NCBI GenBank assembly: GCA_902493795.1
Contig: CABUQZ010000019.1
Location: 1-33,811, forward strand
Direction of reading: 5' to 3'
DNA: 33,811 nucleotides
DNA from: an uncultured Clostridium sp.
Lineage (GTDB): Bacteria > Bacillota_I > Bacilli_A > RF39 > UBA660
The position numbers and the translations under genes are program-made. Of this stretch, positions 1-7,927 are shown piece after piece. The notes below the pieces were generated by a model that was not told where the DNA came from, searched no databases, and saw nothing but the letters and a program-made list of their open reading frames with translations. Position 1 is the stretch's first letter; every line of letters starts with the position of its first letter.

Positions 1-22
1 AGAATAATCTTGTGATTTTAAA

Positions 23-62
23 AAAATACCAAGATGCTTTTTGCGTGCTTGGTATTTTTTTT
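23..62. terminator. Bidirectional intrinsic terminator
   Basis: The arms CCAAG (29-33) and CTTGG (48-52), with an inner ATGC/GCGT pairing around a T5 loop, are flanked by A- and T-runs on both sides. The hairpin can therefore terminate on either strand. It most likely closes a plus-strand gene left of the window or backs up the tRNA terminator. Confidence 0.7.
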
Positions 63-110
63 GCGACTATTTTATATCATTATTTTATGATATGAACTTT
101 CCTATAAGAT

Positions 111-140
111 AAAAAAAGAGCTATCTATCAGATAACTCTT
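111..140 (-). terminator. Terminator of tRNA-Gly
   Basis: The inverted repeat AAGAG-C-TATCT / AGATA-A-CTCTT (116-126 and 130-140) has an ATC loop. On the minus strand a T7 run follows it. It lies 12 nt beyond the tRNA 3' end. Confidence 0.8.
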
Positions 141-151
141 AATTCTTATAA

Positions 152-225
152 TGGAGCGGATGATGGGAATCGGACCCACGTAGTCAGCTTGGAAGGCTGG
201 GGTTCTACCATTGAACTACATCCGC
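152..225 (-). tRNA. tRNA-Gly(UCC)
   Basis: Read on the minus strand this is a full cloverleaf. The acceptor stem GCGGATG pairs with CATCCGC, the D arm is GTTC/GAAC, the anticodon stem CCAGC/GCTGA carries loop CTTCCAA with anticodon TCC, and the T arm contains the TTC of the GTTC-like loop. A discriminator T and a genomically encoded CCA end follow. The length is 74 nt. It has its own promoter (244-271) and its own terminator (111-140), so it looks monocistronic. Confidence 0.95.
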
Positions 226-243
226 ATCAAGTAGACATTTATA

Positions 244-271
244 ATTATACACCATTGATTATAAATGTCAA
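244..271 (-). promoter_or_regulatory. Consensus promoter of tRNA-Gly
   Basis: On the minus strand a TTGACA -35 (266-271) and a TATAAT -10 (244-249) are separated by 16 nt. Transcription would begin near 237, leaving a leader of about a dozen nt before the tRNA 5' end at 225. Confidence 0.85.
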
Positions 272-286
272 CACTTATTTTATAAT

Positions 287-1081
287 TTATTTATTTTTTT
301 TGTTTGTTTTTGATTTTGAAGTTTTATTTGTTTTTGTTGATGTATTATTCTTTGTTGTCTTTTTAGGATTTTTCTCAGTTTTATCTTTTTTCTTTGGCTC
401 TTCTACAATTATTTCTTCTTCGTTATCCATTTCTTCTTCAACATGCTTTTTTTCATTTACATATCTTTCTATTTCAAAATCTGAATTTTCTCTTGTACTT
501 CTTCTTGATAAGATAACGAATATAACTGTTCCTACTACAAATACTATCATAATGATTAAGCAAATTGTATCTGGAGATATTCCCTCTTCTTTTACTTCTT
601 CTTTAACACCTGGTAAACAATTTGATCCACCATTTGCATAACATCCAACTACGTCTTTATCTCCTTCATTATATGCTTTGTCAATATATTGTTCTAGATC
701 TTCACTATATGTTGCTGCTGCATAAAGGTCACTTATTACAACAAATGGTGTTGCTGTGTATTGTGCTTGTTCAAAACCTGCTTCATTAAATGCTGTTGCA
801 ACTTTCTTTCCTAATTCATAGTCAGCACCTTGTGCCCAATTAATATGGTCAACATATAACTGTTTTGTCACAATTTCGAACTTTACTCCATATGACTCAA
901 GTCCTTGTAAATATTCTTTTTCTTGTTCACAGAAAGGACATCCTCCTGCTTCAAAAATATAAACTTTAACTTTTTTTGCTTCTTCAGCATTAACTTCAAC
1001 ATTTACTAATTTTCCACCTATTGGTAAAACTAATAAAAATGCTGCAATAAAAATTAATAAAATCTTCTTAAAACTTTTCAT
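287..1081 (-). CDS. Membrane-anchored extracytoplasmic thioredoxin-like protein with lysine-rich tail
   Basis: The protein has 264 aa. A signal peptide (about 1-32) precedes a thioredoxin-fold domain with redox motif C48-P-F-C51 and a TP-type cis-proline (TPF, Pro112). A second cysteine pair is at 147/155. A membrane segment (about 171-192) then leads to a tail of about 70 residues, first acidic and then very rich in Lys, Thr and Asn. By topology the CxxC domain faces outside and the tail lies in the cytoplasm. The ATG at 1081 was chosen because AGGAGG sits 7 nt upstream; a longer frame to 1144 would begin upstream of the likely promoter. The likely role is disulfide exchange at the cell surface (inference). 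No redox partner such as CcdA is seen nearby, and the purpose of the basic tail is unknown. Confidence 0.85.
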   Translation of the reverse strand: MKSFKKILLIFIAAFLLVLPIGGKLVNVEVNAEEAKKVKVYIFEAGGCPFCEQEKEYLQGLESYGVKFEIVTKQLYVDHINWAQGADYELGKKVATAFNEAGFEQAQYTATPFVVISDLYAAATYSEDLEQYIDKAYNEGDKDVVGCYANGGSNCLPGVKEEVKEEGISPDTICLIIMIVFVVGTVIFVILSRRSTRENSDFEIERYVNEKKHVEEEMDNEEEIIVEEPKKKDKTEKNPKKTTKNNTSTKTNKTSKSKTNKKNK

Positions 1082-1107
1082 TTTATTCCTCCTACCCTCT
1101 GTATATA

Positions 1108-1136
1108 ATTGTAGCAAACTTTTTTTTATTTTACAA
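1108..1136 (-). promoter_or_regulatory. Probable promoter of the thioredoxin-like gene
   Basis: On the minus strand TTGTAA (1131-1136), a 17-nt spacer and TACAAT (1108-1113) place the start of transcription near 1101. This is just upstream of the ribosome site used by the 1081 start, which supports that start over the longer frame. Confidence 0.6.
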
Positions 1137-1164
1137 TTATACATTGTTAAATTTCGTAAAATTA

Positions 1165-2262
1165 TTACTCTATTTCTTTTTTTTCATTTTCATTTTTTAT
1201 TTTTTCTATCTCTACTCCACTTATCATACTAAACTTATTAGTAATTTTATTACTTGTAATTTGAACTTCTTCAACCTCTTTATTTACTGATTGAATACTT
1301 TTTGCAAGTTTATCCCAACGTTCTCTATATCTTTCAAATTCTACTCCTAATTTGTTCAATTCATTATGAATAATAGAAGTATATTTATCTCTTTCAATAT
1401 TCTTAATAACCATTTGAATTACTGTTAACGTAGACATTAAAGTAGTTGGAGATGTTATCCATACTCTTTTTCTATATGAATATTCTATTAGATCAGAATG
1501 ATATGCATTAAGTTCTGCAAATATTGCTTCTGCTGGTAAAAACATTATAGCTTGGGGAGCGGTTACATCCTTAATAATATATTTTTCACTAATAGCATCG
1601 ATATGTTTTTTTACATCTATTTTAAATTGTTTTTCATATCTTTCTCTTACATCAATTGGTAACTTTTTATCAACCATCATTCTGTAATTTTCCAATGGGA
1701 ATTTTGAGTCAATTGCTATTGTTCCTAAAGGTGCTGGTGCAAATAAAATAGAATCTGCTATTGTACCGTTAGGTAGTGTGTATTGAGTTTTATATACTTT
1801 ATCGTTAGAATCTCCAAAAACACTTTTAAGGATTTGATATAAATTAACTTCTCCAAAGATTCCTCTTGTTTTCTTGTCTGTTAAAATACTTTGAAGAGAT
1901 ACAATGTCAGTAGATAAAGTTTCTATTTTCTTTTGAGCTTCATCTATTTTACTTAATCTTTCTAAAATATTAGTAAATGTTTTATTTGTTTTTTCAAAGT
2001 TTTGATCAAGTCTTTCATTTACCTTTTCATTTATTTTTTCTAACCTTTCTTCTATTTTATTAGATAGGTATAAAAAATTATCATTTAAATCTTTTACTAA
2101 TTTTGCATTAGATTCATTTATTTCTTTATTAATGTTTACTTCAAATCTTCCAAGTCTTTCTGTTATATTTGCTTCATCAACTTTATCTTTTTTATTTTTT
2201 AAAATTAAGACAACATTTAAAATAATTAATATTGCTAATAACAAAATAATCACATATTCCAT
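1165..2262 (-). CDS. rmuC: RmuC family protein
   Basis: The protein has 365 aa. A single N-terminal membrane helix (about 3-22) is followed by a Lys/Glu-rich coiled coil (about 25-135). Next comes the RmuC domain (about 135-340), recognisable from the segments around GIFGEVNLYQIL, DSKFPLENYR and the WITSPTTLMSTL region. RmuC proteins limit recombination at inverted repeats and have a predicted restriction-endonuclease-like fold (family knowledge). The ATG at 2262 is preceded by GAGGTGG. The gene sits 81 nt upstream of the thioredoxin-like gene, which has its own promoter. I see no clear terminator between them. Confidence 0.9.
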   Translation of the reverse strand: MEYVIILLLAILIILNVVLILKNKKDKVDEANITERLGRFEVNINKEINESNAKLVKDLNDNFLYLSNKIEERLEKINEKVNERLDQNFEKTNKTFTNILERLSKIDEAQKKIETLSTDIVSLQSILTDKKTRGIFGEVNLYQILKSVFGDSNDKVYKTQYTLPNGTIADSILFAPAPLGTIAIDSKFPLENYRMMVDKKLPIDVRERYEKQFKIDVKKHIDAISEKYIIKDVTAPQAIMFLPAEAIFAELNAYHSDLIEYSYRKRVWITSPTTLMSTLTVIQMVIKNIERDKYTSIIHNELNKLGVEFERYRERWDKLAKSIQSVNKEVEEVQITSNKITNKFSMISGVEIEKIKNENEKKEIE

Positions 2263-2305
2263 AGCTCCACCTCATTATAATTATATTATATAACATATCA
2301 TTTTT

Positions 2306-2337
2306 CTATAAAAGAAAAACAACATTTTAGTGTTGTT
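2306..2337 (-). terminator. Terminator of the rhodanese-RNHCP unit
   Basis: The arms AACAACA (2318-2324) and TGTTGTT (2331-2337) have a 6-nt loop. On the minus strand a TTTTTCTTTT run follows. The hairpin overlaps the stop codon of the RNHCP gene. Confidence 0.75.
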
Positions 2338-2656
2338 ATCTCATCGAATTATTTTGCATAATTTCTAATATCTTATCAAAGTTATCGTCGTTTGCTGTAG
2401 TGTTTCTTTTTATCGTTCCACACTTATTACATTTGTAGACTATTTTGTATTTATCTTTGCTTCCTTTTTCAATTGAAATAGGTTCTAGAATTCCACCACA
2501 ATCTGCCTTTCTATCTCCTGGAAAAACATCTAGGTGTTTAGATGATAAACAATGATTACAATGATCTCTTGCTGTGTAATTTAATTTTTTTACTTCTTTA
2601 CCACATACATCACATATAAAGTTTTCATCAATCATTGTAAATCTTTTGTTATCCAT
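2336..2656 (-). CDS. RNHCP domain zinc-binding protein
   Basis: The protein has 106 aa. It carries four CxxC-type metal sites or half-sites: CDVCG near the start, the diagnostic RDHCNHCL segment (family motif RNHCP-CL), and CNKCG near the end. The conserved PGDR-x-x-D-C-G segment is also present. This matches the RNHCP family of small zinc proteins, whose biochemical role is not established. I chose the ATG at 2656 because AAAGG lies about 10 nt upstream; an in-frame TTG at 2671 would add five residues and has no ribosome site. The gene starts 16 nt after the stop codon of the rhodanese gene, so the two are probably co-transcribed. It ends at a terminator. Confidence 0.85.
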   Translation of the reverse strand: MDNKRFTMIDENFICDVCGKEVKKLNYTARDHCNHCLSSKHLDVFPGDRKADCGGILEPISIEKGSKDKYKIVYKCNKCGTIKRNTTANDDNFDKILEIMQNNSMR

Positions 2657-2672
2657 ATTCTTACCTTTCAAA

Positions 2673-2969
2673 TTATTGTTTATGTTTATTTAATTTGTAT
2701 AAATTATATCCACCTTTTATGTTAATGACATTATATCCTTTGCTAGTAAGTTTTAAGCATGTTTTTCTACTACTTATCCCATAGCTACAATATAAATAAT
2801 ATGTTTTTTCTTTATCTAAATAATTTTCTGGATTCATTATAAGAAAATTCATTGGAATGTTTTTAGAATTTGGAATATTACCTATATTGTAAAGATATTC
2901 GTCTCTTATATCTATTATGTTTAAATTATCAAGATTAGTAATGATACTGTCAATATTTACCTCTTTCAT
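2673..2969 (-). CDS. Single-domain rhodanese-like sulfurtransferase
   Basis: The protein has 98 aa, the normal size for a stand-alone rhodanese domain of the GlpE/PspE type. It shows the IIDIRDEYLY N-terminal motif, the GNIPNSKNIP segment, and an active-site loop CSYGISSR with the catalytic cysteine after a YLYC strand. The closing GGYN segment is also present. Such proteins carry persulfide sulfur and may donate it in thiol metabolism. The substrate cannot be told from context. There is no signal peptide, so it is cytoplasmic. A TATAAT at 2984-2989 just upstream may be its -10, but I see no good -35. Confidence 0.88.
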   Translation of the reverse strand: MKEVNIDSIITNLDNLNIIDIRDEYLYNIGNIPNSKNIPMNFLIMNPENYLDKEKTYYLYCSYGISSRKTCLKLTSKGYNVINIKGGYNLYKLNKHKQ

Positions 2970-3029
2970 AATTCACCCATAGTATTATATGTATTTATAA
3001 AAAAAATTCTATTATCTGTTTAAATTCGC

Positions 3030-4619
3030 TTATTTTTTCTTTGACTCTAGATATTCATCATATGTGCATTTTTTGTCTGTTATTTTTCCATTCTCATCAA
3101 ATTCAATAATTCTATTTGCTACTGTTTGCATGAACTGGTGATCGTGTGAAGAAAATAACATTTCACCATCATACTTAATTAGACCATTGTTTAGTGATGT
3201 GATACTTTCAAGGTCCATATGGTTTGTTGGTTCATCAAATATTAAGAAGTTTGATCCTTCAAGCATTGCTTTAGAAAGCATACATCTTGCTTTTTCTCCT
3301 CCTGATAAAACACTTACACTTTTAAATACTTCTTCACCAGAGAATAACATTCTTCCAAGGAAACCTCTTAATGCAGTTTCATCATCAACATTATAATAAT
3401 GTCCTATCCATTTTACAATTGGTTCATCAGTTTTAAAGTATTCTGTATTATCTTGAGGAACGTAAGTTTTTGTAATTGTACTTCCCCATTCTATTTTACC
3501 AGAATCATACTTTTCTTCTCCCATTAGAATTTTAAATAGCATTGTTTTAGCAATATTGTTTGGTCCTACGAAACCTATTTTATCTTTCTTTTGCACAATA
3601 AATGAAACATTATCAAGTATTTTCTTACCATCAACTGTTTTAGATAGTTTTTCAACCTTCAATATTTCTTTTCCACTTTCCCTATTTGGTTTAAATTCGA
3701 TAAATGGATATTTTCTTGAAGATGGTACGATTTCATCAAGCTCTATTTTTTCTAACATTTTCTTTCTTGATGTTGCTTGTTTACTTTTTGAAGCATTAGC
3801 TGAAAATCTTGCAATAAAAGCTTGTAATTCTTTTATCTTTTCTTCTTTTTTCTTATTTGCTTCTTTCTTTTGTTTTAGTGCTAGTTCACTTGATTCATAC
3901 CAGAAGTCATAGTTTCCTATATATAATTTTATCTTTTGATAATCAATATCAGCGATATGTGTACATACTTTATTTAAAAAGTGACGGTCATGAGATACAA
4001 CAATAACAGTGTTATCAAAGTTAATTAAAAACTCTTCCAACCAGTTTATAGCATCGATATCTAAGTTATTTGTCGGTTCATCTAGTAGTAAAATATCAGG
4101 ATTTCCAAATAATGCTTGAGCAAGTAATACTTTTACTTTTTGATTATTAGGAATATCTTTCATTAACGAATAATGAAACTCTTCGCTTACTCCTAAATTA
4201 TTTAAAAGTTCTGTAGCGTCACTTTCAGCACTCCATCCATCAAGTTCAGCAAATTGGGCTTCAAGTTCTCCTAACTTAATTCCATCTTCATCAGTGAAAT
4301 CAGTTTTAGAATACATTTCATCTTTTTCTTTCATTATTTGATACAATTTAGTATTCCCCATTATTACAGTGTCAATTGGAGTAAACTCATCATATTCATA
4401 GTGGTTCTGTTTTAATACAGCAAGTCTTTCACCTGGAGTTATAATTATTTCTCCATGAGACGTTTCTATTTCTCCTGATAAAAGTTTTAAGAAAGTAGAC
4501 TTACCTGCTCCATTAGCTCCAATAAGCCCATAACAATTTCCTTTAGTAAACTTAATATTTACATCCTCAAATAATGTTTTTTTACCAAATCTTAAAGTTA
4601 CACTTTTTACATCTATCAT
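3030..4619 (-). CDS. ABC-F family ATPase, YbiT/YkpA-like
   Basis: The protein has 529 aa, two ATP-binding cassettes and no membrane segments, as in ABC-F translation factors. Cassette 1 has Walker A GANGAGKS (34-41) and LLLDEPTN (Walker B ending at D180-E181). Its signature is degenerate, reading around IPNNQK (156-161) instead of LSGGQ. A basic linker (about 245-300) follows. Cassette 2 has LSGGE (438-442) and IFDEPTN. Its Walker A reads GPNNIAKT (352-359), with Ala where Gly is usual. The overall order and the VLLAQALFG segment fit the YbiT/YkpA group. ABC-F proteins act at the ribosomal E site, and some give antibiotic resistance. Nothing here shows resistance. The gene starts 11 nt after the stop of the upstream small membrane protein. 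Ribosome site: GAGGTG. Confidence 0.93.
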   Translation of the reverse strand: MIDVKSVTLRFGKKTLFEDVNIKFTKGNCYGLIGANGAGKSTFLKLLSGEIETSHGEIIITPGERLAVLKQNHYEYDEFTPIDTVIMGNTKLYQIMKEKDEMYSKTDFTDEDGIKLGELEAQFAELDGWSAESDATELLNNLGVSEEFHYSLMKDIPNNQKVKVLLAQALFGNPDILLLDEPTNNLDIDAINWLEEFLINFDNTVIVVSHDRHFLNKVCTHIADIDYQKIKLYIGNYDFWYESSELALKQKKEANKKKEEKIKELQAFIARFSANASKSKQATSRKKMLEKIELDEIVPSSRKYPFIEFKPNRESGKEILKVEKLSKTVDGKKILDNVSFIVQKKDKIGFVGPNNIAKTMLFKILMGEEKYDSGKIEWGSTITKTYVPQDNTEYFKTDEPIVKWIGHYYNVDDETALRGFLGRMLFSGEEVFKSVSVLSGGEKARCMLSKAMLEGSNFLIFDEPTNHMDLESITSLNNGLIKYDGEMLFSSHDHQFMQTVANRIIEFDENGKITDKKCTYDEYLESKKK

Positions 4620-4630
4620 TTTTTCACCTC

Positions 4631-5236
4631 TTATTCCATTCTAAAGTCTTCATACCAGTTTTTAAGTTTATCTTTGGCATTTTTTCCTATCTCTTTTAAA
4701 TAATCCCAAGTTATTCCAAATGACTCTTTTAAGGACTCGAAATCCTTTTTAGCATTTTCACATAAACTTTCGTTATTACTACAAATCTTATCAGTTACAT
4801 AAATATAACCTTCAATTACTTTTGCTTTTACATTGTTATATATTTTCTTTGTACCATTTGAAATGTTTTCTTTATATCCTGGAAAATACTCATCAATTTT
4901 TGTGTCAATTTTAAGAGCAAGAGAATATATTTTTAATTTAGCTTCATCTTTTAACTCACTAAAAGTTACACCATTAATTTTTTCACCATAAAATAAGAAA
5001 TCCACTATTTTCACAAAACCTTCTTTTAAAGTATTTTCATCATTTGATTTACTAACATTAGTAAAATACGCAACAGGATCTGTTTCTATTTTTATTTGTT
5101 CTTTTTCTTCTATGTTATCTTTATTAACTTCTTTATTACTTCTATCACCAGTTAAAAGTACTATTAAAATTGCTACTAATAAACCAATAATTATACCTAT
5201 CAAAACGTATAAAGCTATATTATTTTTCTTTTCCAT
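4631..5236 (-). CDS. Small membrane-anchored protein of unknown function
   Basis: The protein has 201 aa. A short basic N-terminus, one membrane helix (about 7-29) and a charged Lys/Glu linker are followed by a mostly helical outer domain with one CSNNESLC cysteine pair. I do not recognise a family. The ATG at 5236 follows AAGGA at good spacing; the frame runs 11 codons further upstream without a better site. The protein is coupled to the ABC-F gene by an 11-nt gap. Its promoter must lie in the divergent interval shared with the LTA synthase gene (5237-5343), where I find no convincing consensus. Confidence 0.8.
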   Translation of the reverse strand: MEKKNNIALYVLIGIIIGLLVAILIVLLTGDRSNKEVNKDNIEEKEQIKIETDPVAYFTNVSKSNDENTLKEGFVKIVDFLFYGEKINGVTFSELKDEAKLKIYSLALKIDTKIDEYFPGYKENISNGTKKIYNNVKAKVIEGYIYVTDKICSNNESLCENAKKDFESLKESFGITWDYLKEIGKNAKDKLKNWYEDFRME

Positions 5237-5343
5237 ATTATTTTCCTTCTTGCTAGAATAGGATATCATAATTTTACATATTTTTCTACTTAAAATGAGT
5301 CGTTTTTTTTATTTTGTGTTATTATTAAATTGGAGTGATACTT

Positions 5344-7329
5344 ATGAGAAAAGATAAACTAACATTACTTTTATATTTTATATTTTTATTTATTTATGAA
5401 GAATTTATTTTTCATATTTTTGTATTTGATAACATAACATTTAATTTTATATATGTTATTTTATTCTCTTTTATTGGTGGAATTATTTTTTATTTATTTT
5501 CCACTTGTTTCAATAGACTTTGTAACAATATTGTTAGCTATGTTTTATCTTCTATTTTAATTATTATTTTTATAGCTGATTTTATTTATTATAAAGTATA
5601 TTTGTCGATTATTTCTGTTTATTCGATGTTTCATGGCGGACAAGTTTTTGGGTTTATGGATAGAATTATTGCTGTTATGTCAAGTTATTGGTACGTTATA
5701 CTTTTATTAATTATTCCATTAATACTTCTTATTGTTTTAAATGTTTATAAAAAGAATATTTTCCTTAAGATTTCTTGGATTTCTAAAGGTATTTTAGTTT
5801 TATCATGTGTTGTGTTTTATCTTGTATCCATTCTTGGTATTAGTTTTATAAATACGAAGGAAGTCTATAGTAATAACAATCTTTATCACAATATTCATTC
5901 TCCTCTTCTTACTGCCCAAAGGTTTGGAGTTATCACTATGTTAAGACTTGATATTCAAAGAACGGTATTTGGGTTTACTGAAAAAGATATAGAAGTAGAT
6001 GTTGAAATTCCAGAAATTCCTGATACTTCAGCTGGTGACGATGAACCAATTAAAGAAGTTACTTATAATAAACTAGATATCGATTGGGATACCTTAATTA
6101 ATAATGAAAAGAATGAAACCATCAAATCTATGCATAAATATTTTAGTAGTCAAAATCCCACAAATCAAAATGATTATACTGGAATGTTCAAGGATAAAAA
6201 TTTAGTTGTGTTTGTTGCTGAAGCTTTTTCTCCTATGGCAATTGATGAAAAACTTACTCCTAATCTTTATAAGTTATATAAAGAAGGATTCCAATTCGAT
6301 AACTTTTATACACCACTTTATCCTGTATCTACTTCTGATGGGGAATATATAACTGATACATCTTTAATTCCTAAAGAAGGAGTTTGGAGTATGTATAAAA
6401 TAAATGGAAATTATATGCCATATTCTTATGCCAATGTGTTTGAAAGGCTAAATTATAAGACCCATTCTTATCACAACAATACTTATGATTATTATCATAG
6501 AGATGTTTATTTAAAAACAATGGGATATGATTCTTATCTTGCTTGTGGAAATGGTCTTGAAAAAAGAATAAATTGTAGAATTTGGCCACAAAGTGATTAT
6601 GAAATGGTTAAAACTACTGTTGATGACTATATTAATGATGATCATTTTGTAGCATATTATATGACTGTAAGTGGTCATTTGGAGTACACAGTTAACGATA
6701 ATATGATGGCTACTAGAAATTACAGTAAAGTAAAAGATCTTAATTTATCACATGCTGCTAAGTCATATCTTGCTACTAATATAGAGTTTGATAAAGCTAT
6801 TGGTGAACTTCTAAAAAGACTTGAAGAGTCTGGAAAACTTGAAAACACAGTTATTGCTATTAGTGGTGATCATTATCCATATGGATTAACACTTGATCAA
6901 GTTAATGAGTTATCTTCTTATAAAAAAGATAAAGATTTTGAATTACATCATATGCCATTCTTATTATGGAGTGGTGATATGAAAGAACCTATTAAAGTAC
7001 AAAAATATGCATCAAGCCTTGATGTTCTTCCTACTCTATTAAATTTATTTGGTATAGAATATGATTCAAGACTCTTAATAGGTAATGACATATTAAGCGA
7101 AGAGAAACCTCTTGTTATTTACTCAAATAGAAGTTTTATCACTGATAAATGTAGATATAATTCTTTAACTAAGGAAATAATTCCTCATGGCGATACAACA
7201 TGTACAAAAGAAGAAGTTGAAGCTATTAATAATATTATTTACAATAAATTTAAATATTCTAGATTAGTACTTGAAAATGATTATTATAGGAAACTATTTT
7301 CTAGTTTAGGATATGACATAAATAAATAA
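5344..7329 (+). CDS. ltaS: LTA synthase-like phosphoglycerol transferase (sulfatase fold)
   Basis: The protein has 661 aa. About five N-terminal membrane helices occupy residues 5-165. A linker and an extracellular sulfatase-fold domain follow. Active-site residues match LtaS: E293 (in VAEAF, metal ligand), T330 (in STSDGE, nucleophile) and D509-H510 (in GDHYP). The SGH and the Tyr/Trp-rich middle segments are also conserved. Enzymes of this family polymerise glycerol phosphate from phosphatidylglycerol onto a lipid anchor. The length is typical. The ATG at 5344 follows GGAG at 8 nt; an in-frame GTG at 5335 lies inside that ribosome site and was rejected. It is one of only two plus-strand genes and ends at a strong shared terminator. 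A related phosphoglycerol transferase specificity is possible. Confidence 0.9.
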   Translation: MRKDKLTLLLYFIFLFIYEEFIFHIFVFDNITFNFIYVILFSFIGGIIFYLFSTCFNRLCNNIVSYVLSSILIIIFIADFIYYKVYLSIISVYSMFHGGQVFGFMDRIIAVMSSYWYVILLLIIPLILLIVLNVYKKNIFLKISWISKGILVLSCVVFYLVSILGISFINTKEVYSNNNLYHNIHSPLLTAQRFGVITMLRLDIQRTVFGFTEKDIEVDVEIPEIPDTSAGDDEPIKEVTYNKLDIDWDTLINNEKNETIKSMHKYFSSQNPTNQNDYTGMFKDKNLVVFVAEAFSPMAIDEKLTPNLYKLYKEGFQFDNFYTPLYPVSTSDGEYITDTSLIPKEGVWSMYKINGNYMPYSYANVFERLNYKTHSYHNNTYDYYHRDVYLKTMGYDSYLACGNGLEKRINCRIWPQSDYEMVKTTVDDYINDDHFVAYYMTVSGHLEYTVNDNMMATRNYSKVKDLNLSHAAKSYLATNIEFDKAIGELLKRLEESGKLENTVIAISGDHYPYGLTLDQVNELSSYKKDKDFELHHMPFLLWSGDMKEPIKVQKYASSLDVLPTLLNLFGIEYDSRLLIGNDILSEEKPLVIYSNRSFITDKCRYNSLTKEIIPHGDTTCTKEEVEAINNIIYNKFKYSRLVLENDYYRKLFSSLGYDINK

Positions 7330-7331
7330 AT

Positions 7332-7372
7332 AAAAAGGATAATAAATTTTCTAAATCTTTATTATCCTTTTT
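7332..7372. terminator. Bidirectional terminator between convergent genes
   Basis: Perfect 15-bp arms (7332-7346 and 7358-7372) begin with A5 and end with T5, with an 11-nt loop. It closes the LTA synthase gene on the plus strand and the Fic-like gene on the minus strand. Confidence 0.9.
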
Positions 7373-7378
7373 CTATTT

Positions 7379-7840
7379 CTATTTTACTTTTCTATTTAAT
7401 TCAAGCTTTTTAGCTGTTATGACCCCTCTTAAATCATTATGAACATCAAGAGGAATATCTAAATAATAACACTCTTTTAACATTATTAAATATCCAATTA
7501 ATGTTCTAGTATTTCCATCTAAGAACGGTTGTAGACGCCATATTTCATGAAGAATATCTATTATCTTCATTATACTTTTTGGTTCATTTATACATATTTG
7601 GTTTACCATATGTAACATTTTATTAATTATTTCTATTTCTTCTTTTGATAAATGTCTTGTGTCAGTTAAATCATCTGTGTATAAATCGTTAAATAAATAT
7701 TTGTGTAATTTAATTAAATATTCTAAATCTAATTTTTGACAATTAAATGTTATAGTCTCATCTAAATTCTCTAGTTTAACTGCCACTATTTTCCTTTCTA
7801 TAGTATCCATTTTTTGTTCTGATATTCCAAGCTTGTTCAT
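7379..7840 (-). CDS. Small Fic-fold protein with altered catalytic motif
   Basis: The protein has 153 aa, close to the minimal Fic core. It shows the family's LIKLHKYLFNDLY helix and a motif W-R-L-Q104-P-F-L-D-G-N-T-R-T113. The canonical Fic motif is HPFx(D/E)GN(G/T)R, and the His is the catalytic base for AMP transfer. Here it is Gln, while F106, D108, G109, N110 and R112 remain. The protein may be inactive in AMPylation or act in another way. The ATG at 7840 follows GGGGAAAGG; the 17 extra codons upstream lack a ribosome site. It is single-gene, between two terminators, and has no visible antitoxin partner such as PhD. It ends in TAG. Confidence 0.8.
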   Translation of the reverse strand: MNKLGISEQKMDTIERKIVAVKLENLDETITFNCQKLDLEYLIKLHKYLFNDLYTDDLTDTRHLSKEEIEIINKMLHMVNQICINEPKSIMKIIDILHEIWRLQPFLDGNTRTLIGYLIMLKECYYLDIPLDVHNDLRGVITAKKLELNRKVK

Positions 7841-7870
7841 ACCTTTCCCCCACAGTCTTATGATAATACC

Positions 7871-7902
7871 AAAAAAATAAAAGAAGTACAATAGTACTTC
7901 TT
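7871..7902 (-). terminator. Terminator of the five-gene envelope operon
   Basis: The arms AAGAAGTAC (7881-7889) and GTACTTCTT (7894-7902) have an AATA loop. On the minus strand a TTATTTTTTT run follows. It lies 26 nt past the stop of the last gene in the 7.9-13.1 kb operon. Confidence 0.8.
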
Positions 7903-7927
7903 AAAAAATTACGAAAAATTAGTAAAT

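Noticed and set aside
189..641. Plus-strand frame of 150 codons
   Set aside because: It is antisense to the tRNA and to the lysine-rich tail and membrane part of the thioredoxin-like gene; the Phe/Leu/Ser-rich product mirrors Lys/Glu codons on the other strand.
5335..5343. GTG start for the LTA synthase
   Set aside because: The GTG lies within the GGAGTG ribosome site of the ATG at 5344.
5237..5343. Riboswitch or attenuator between the ABC-F unit and the LTA synthase
   Set aside because: The interval is short and AT-rich with no stable hairpin or conserved aptamer pattern that I can see.
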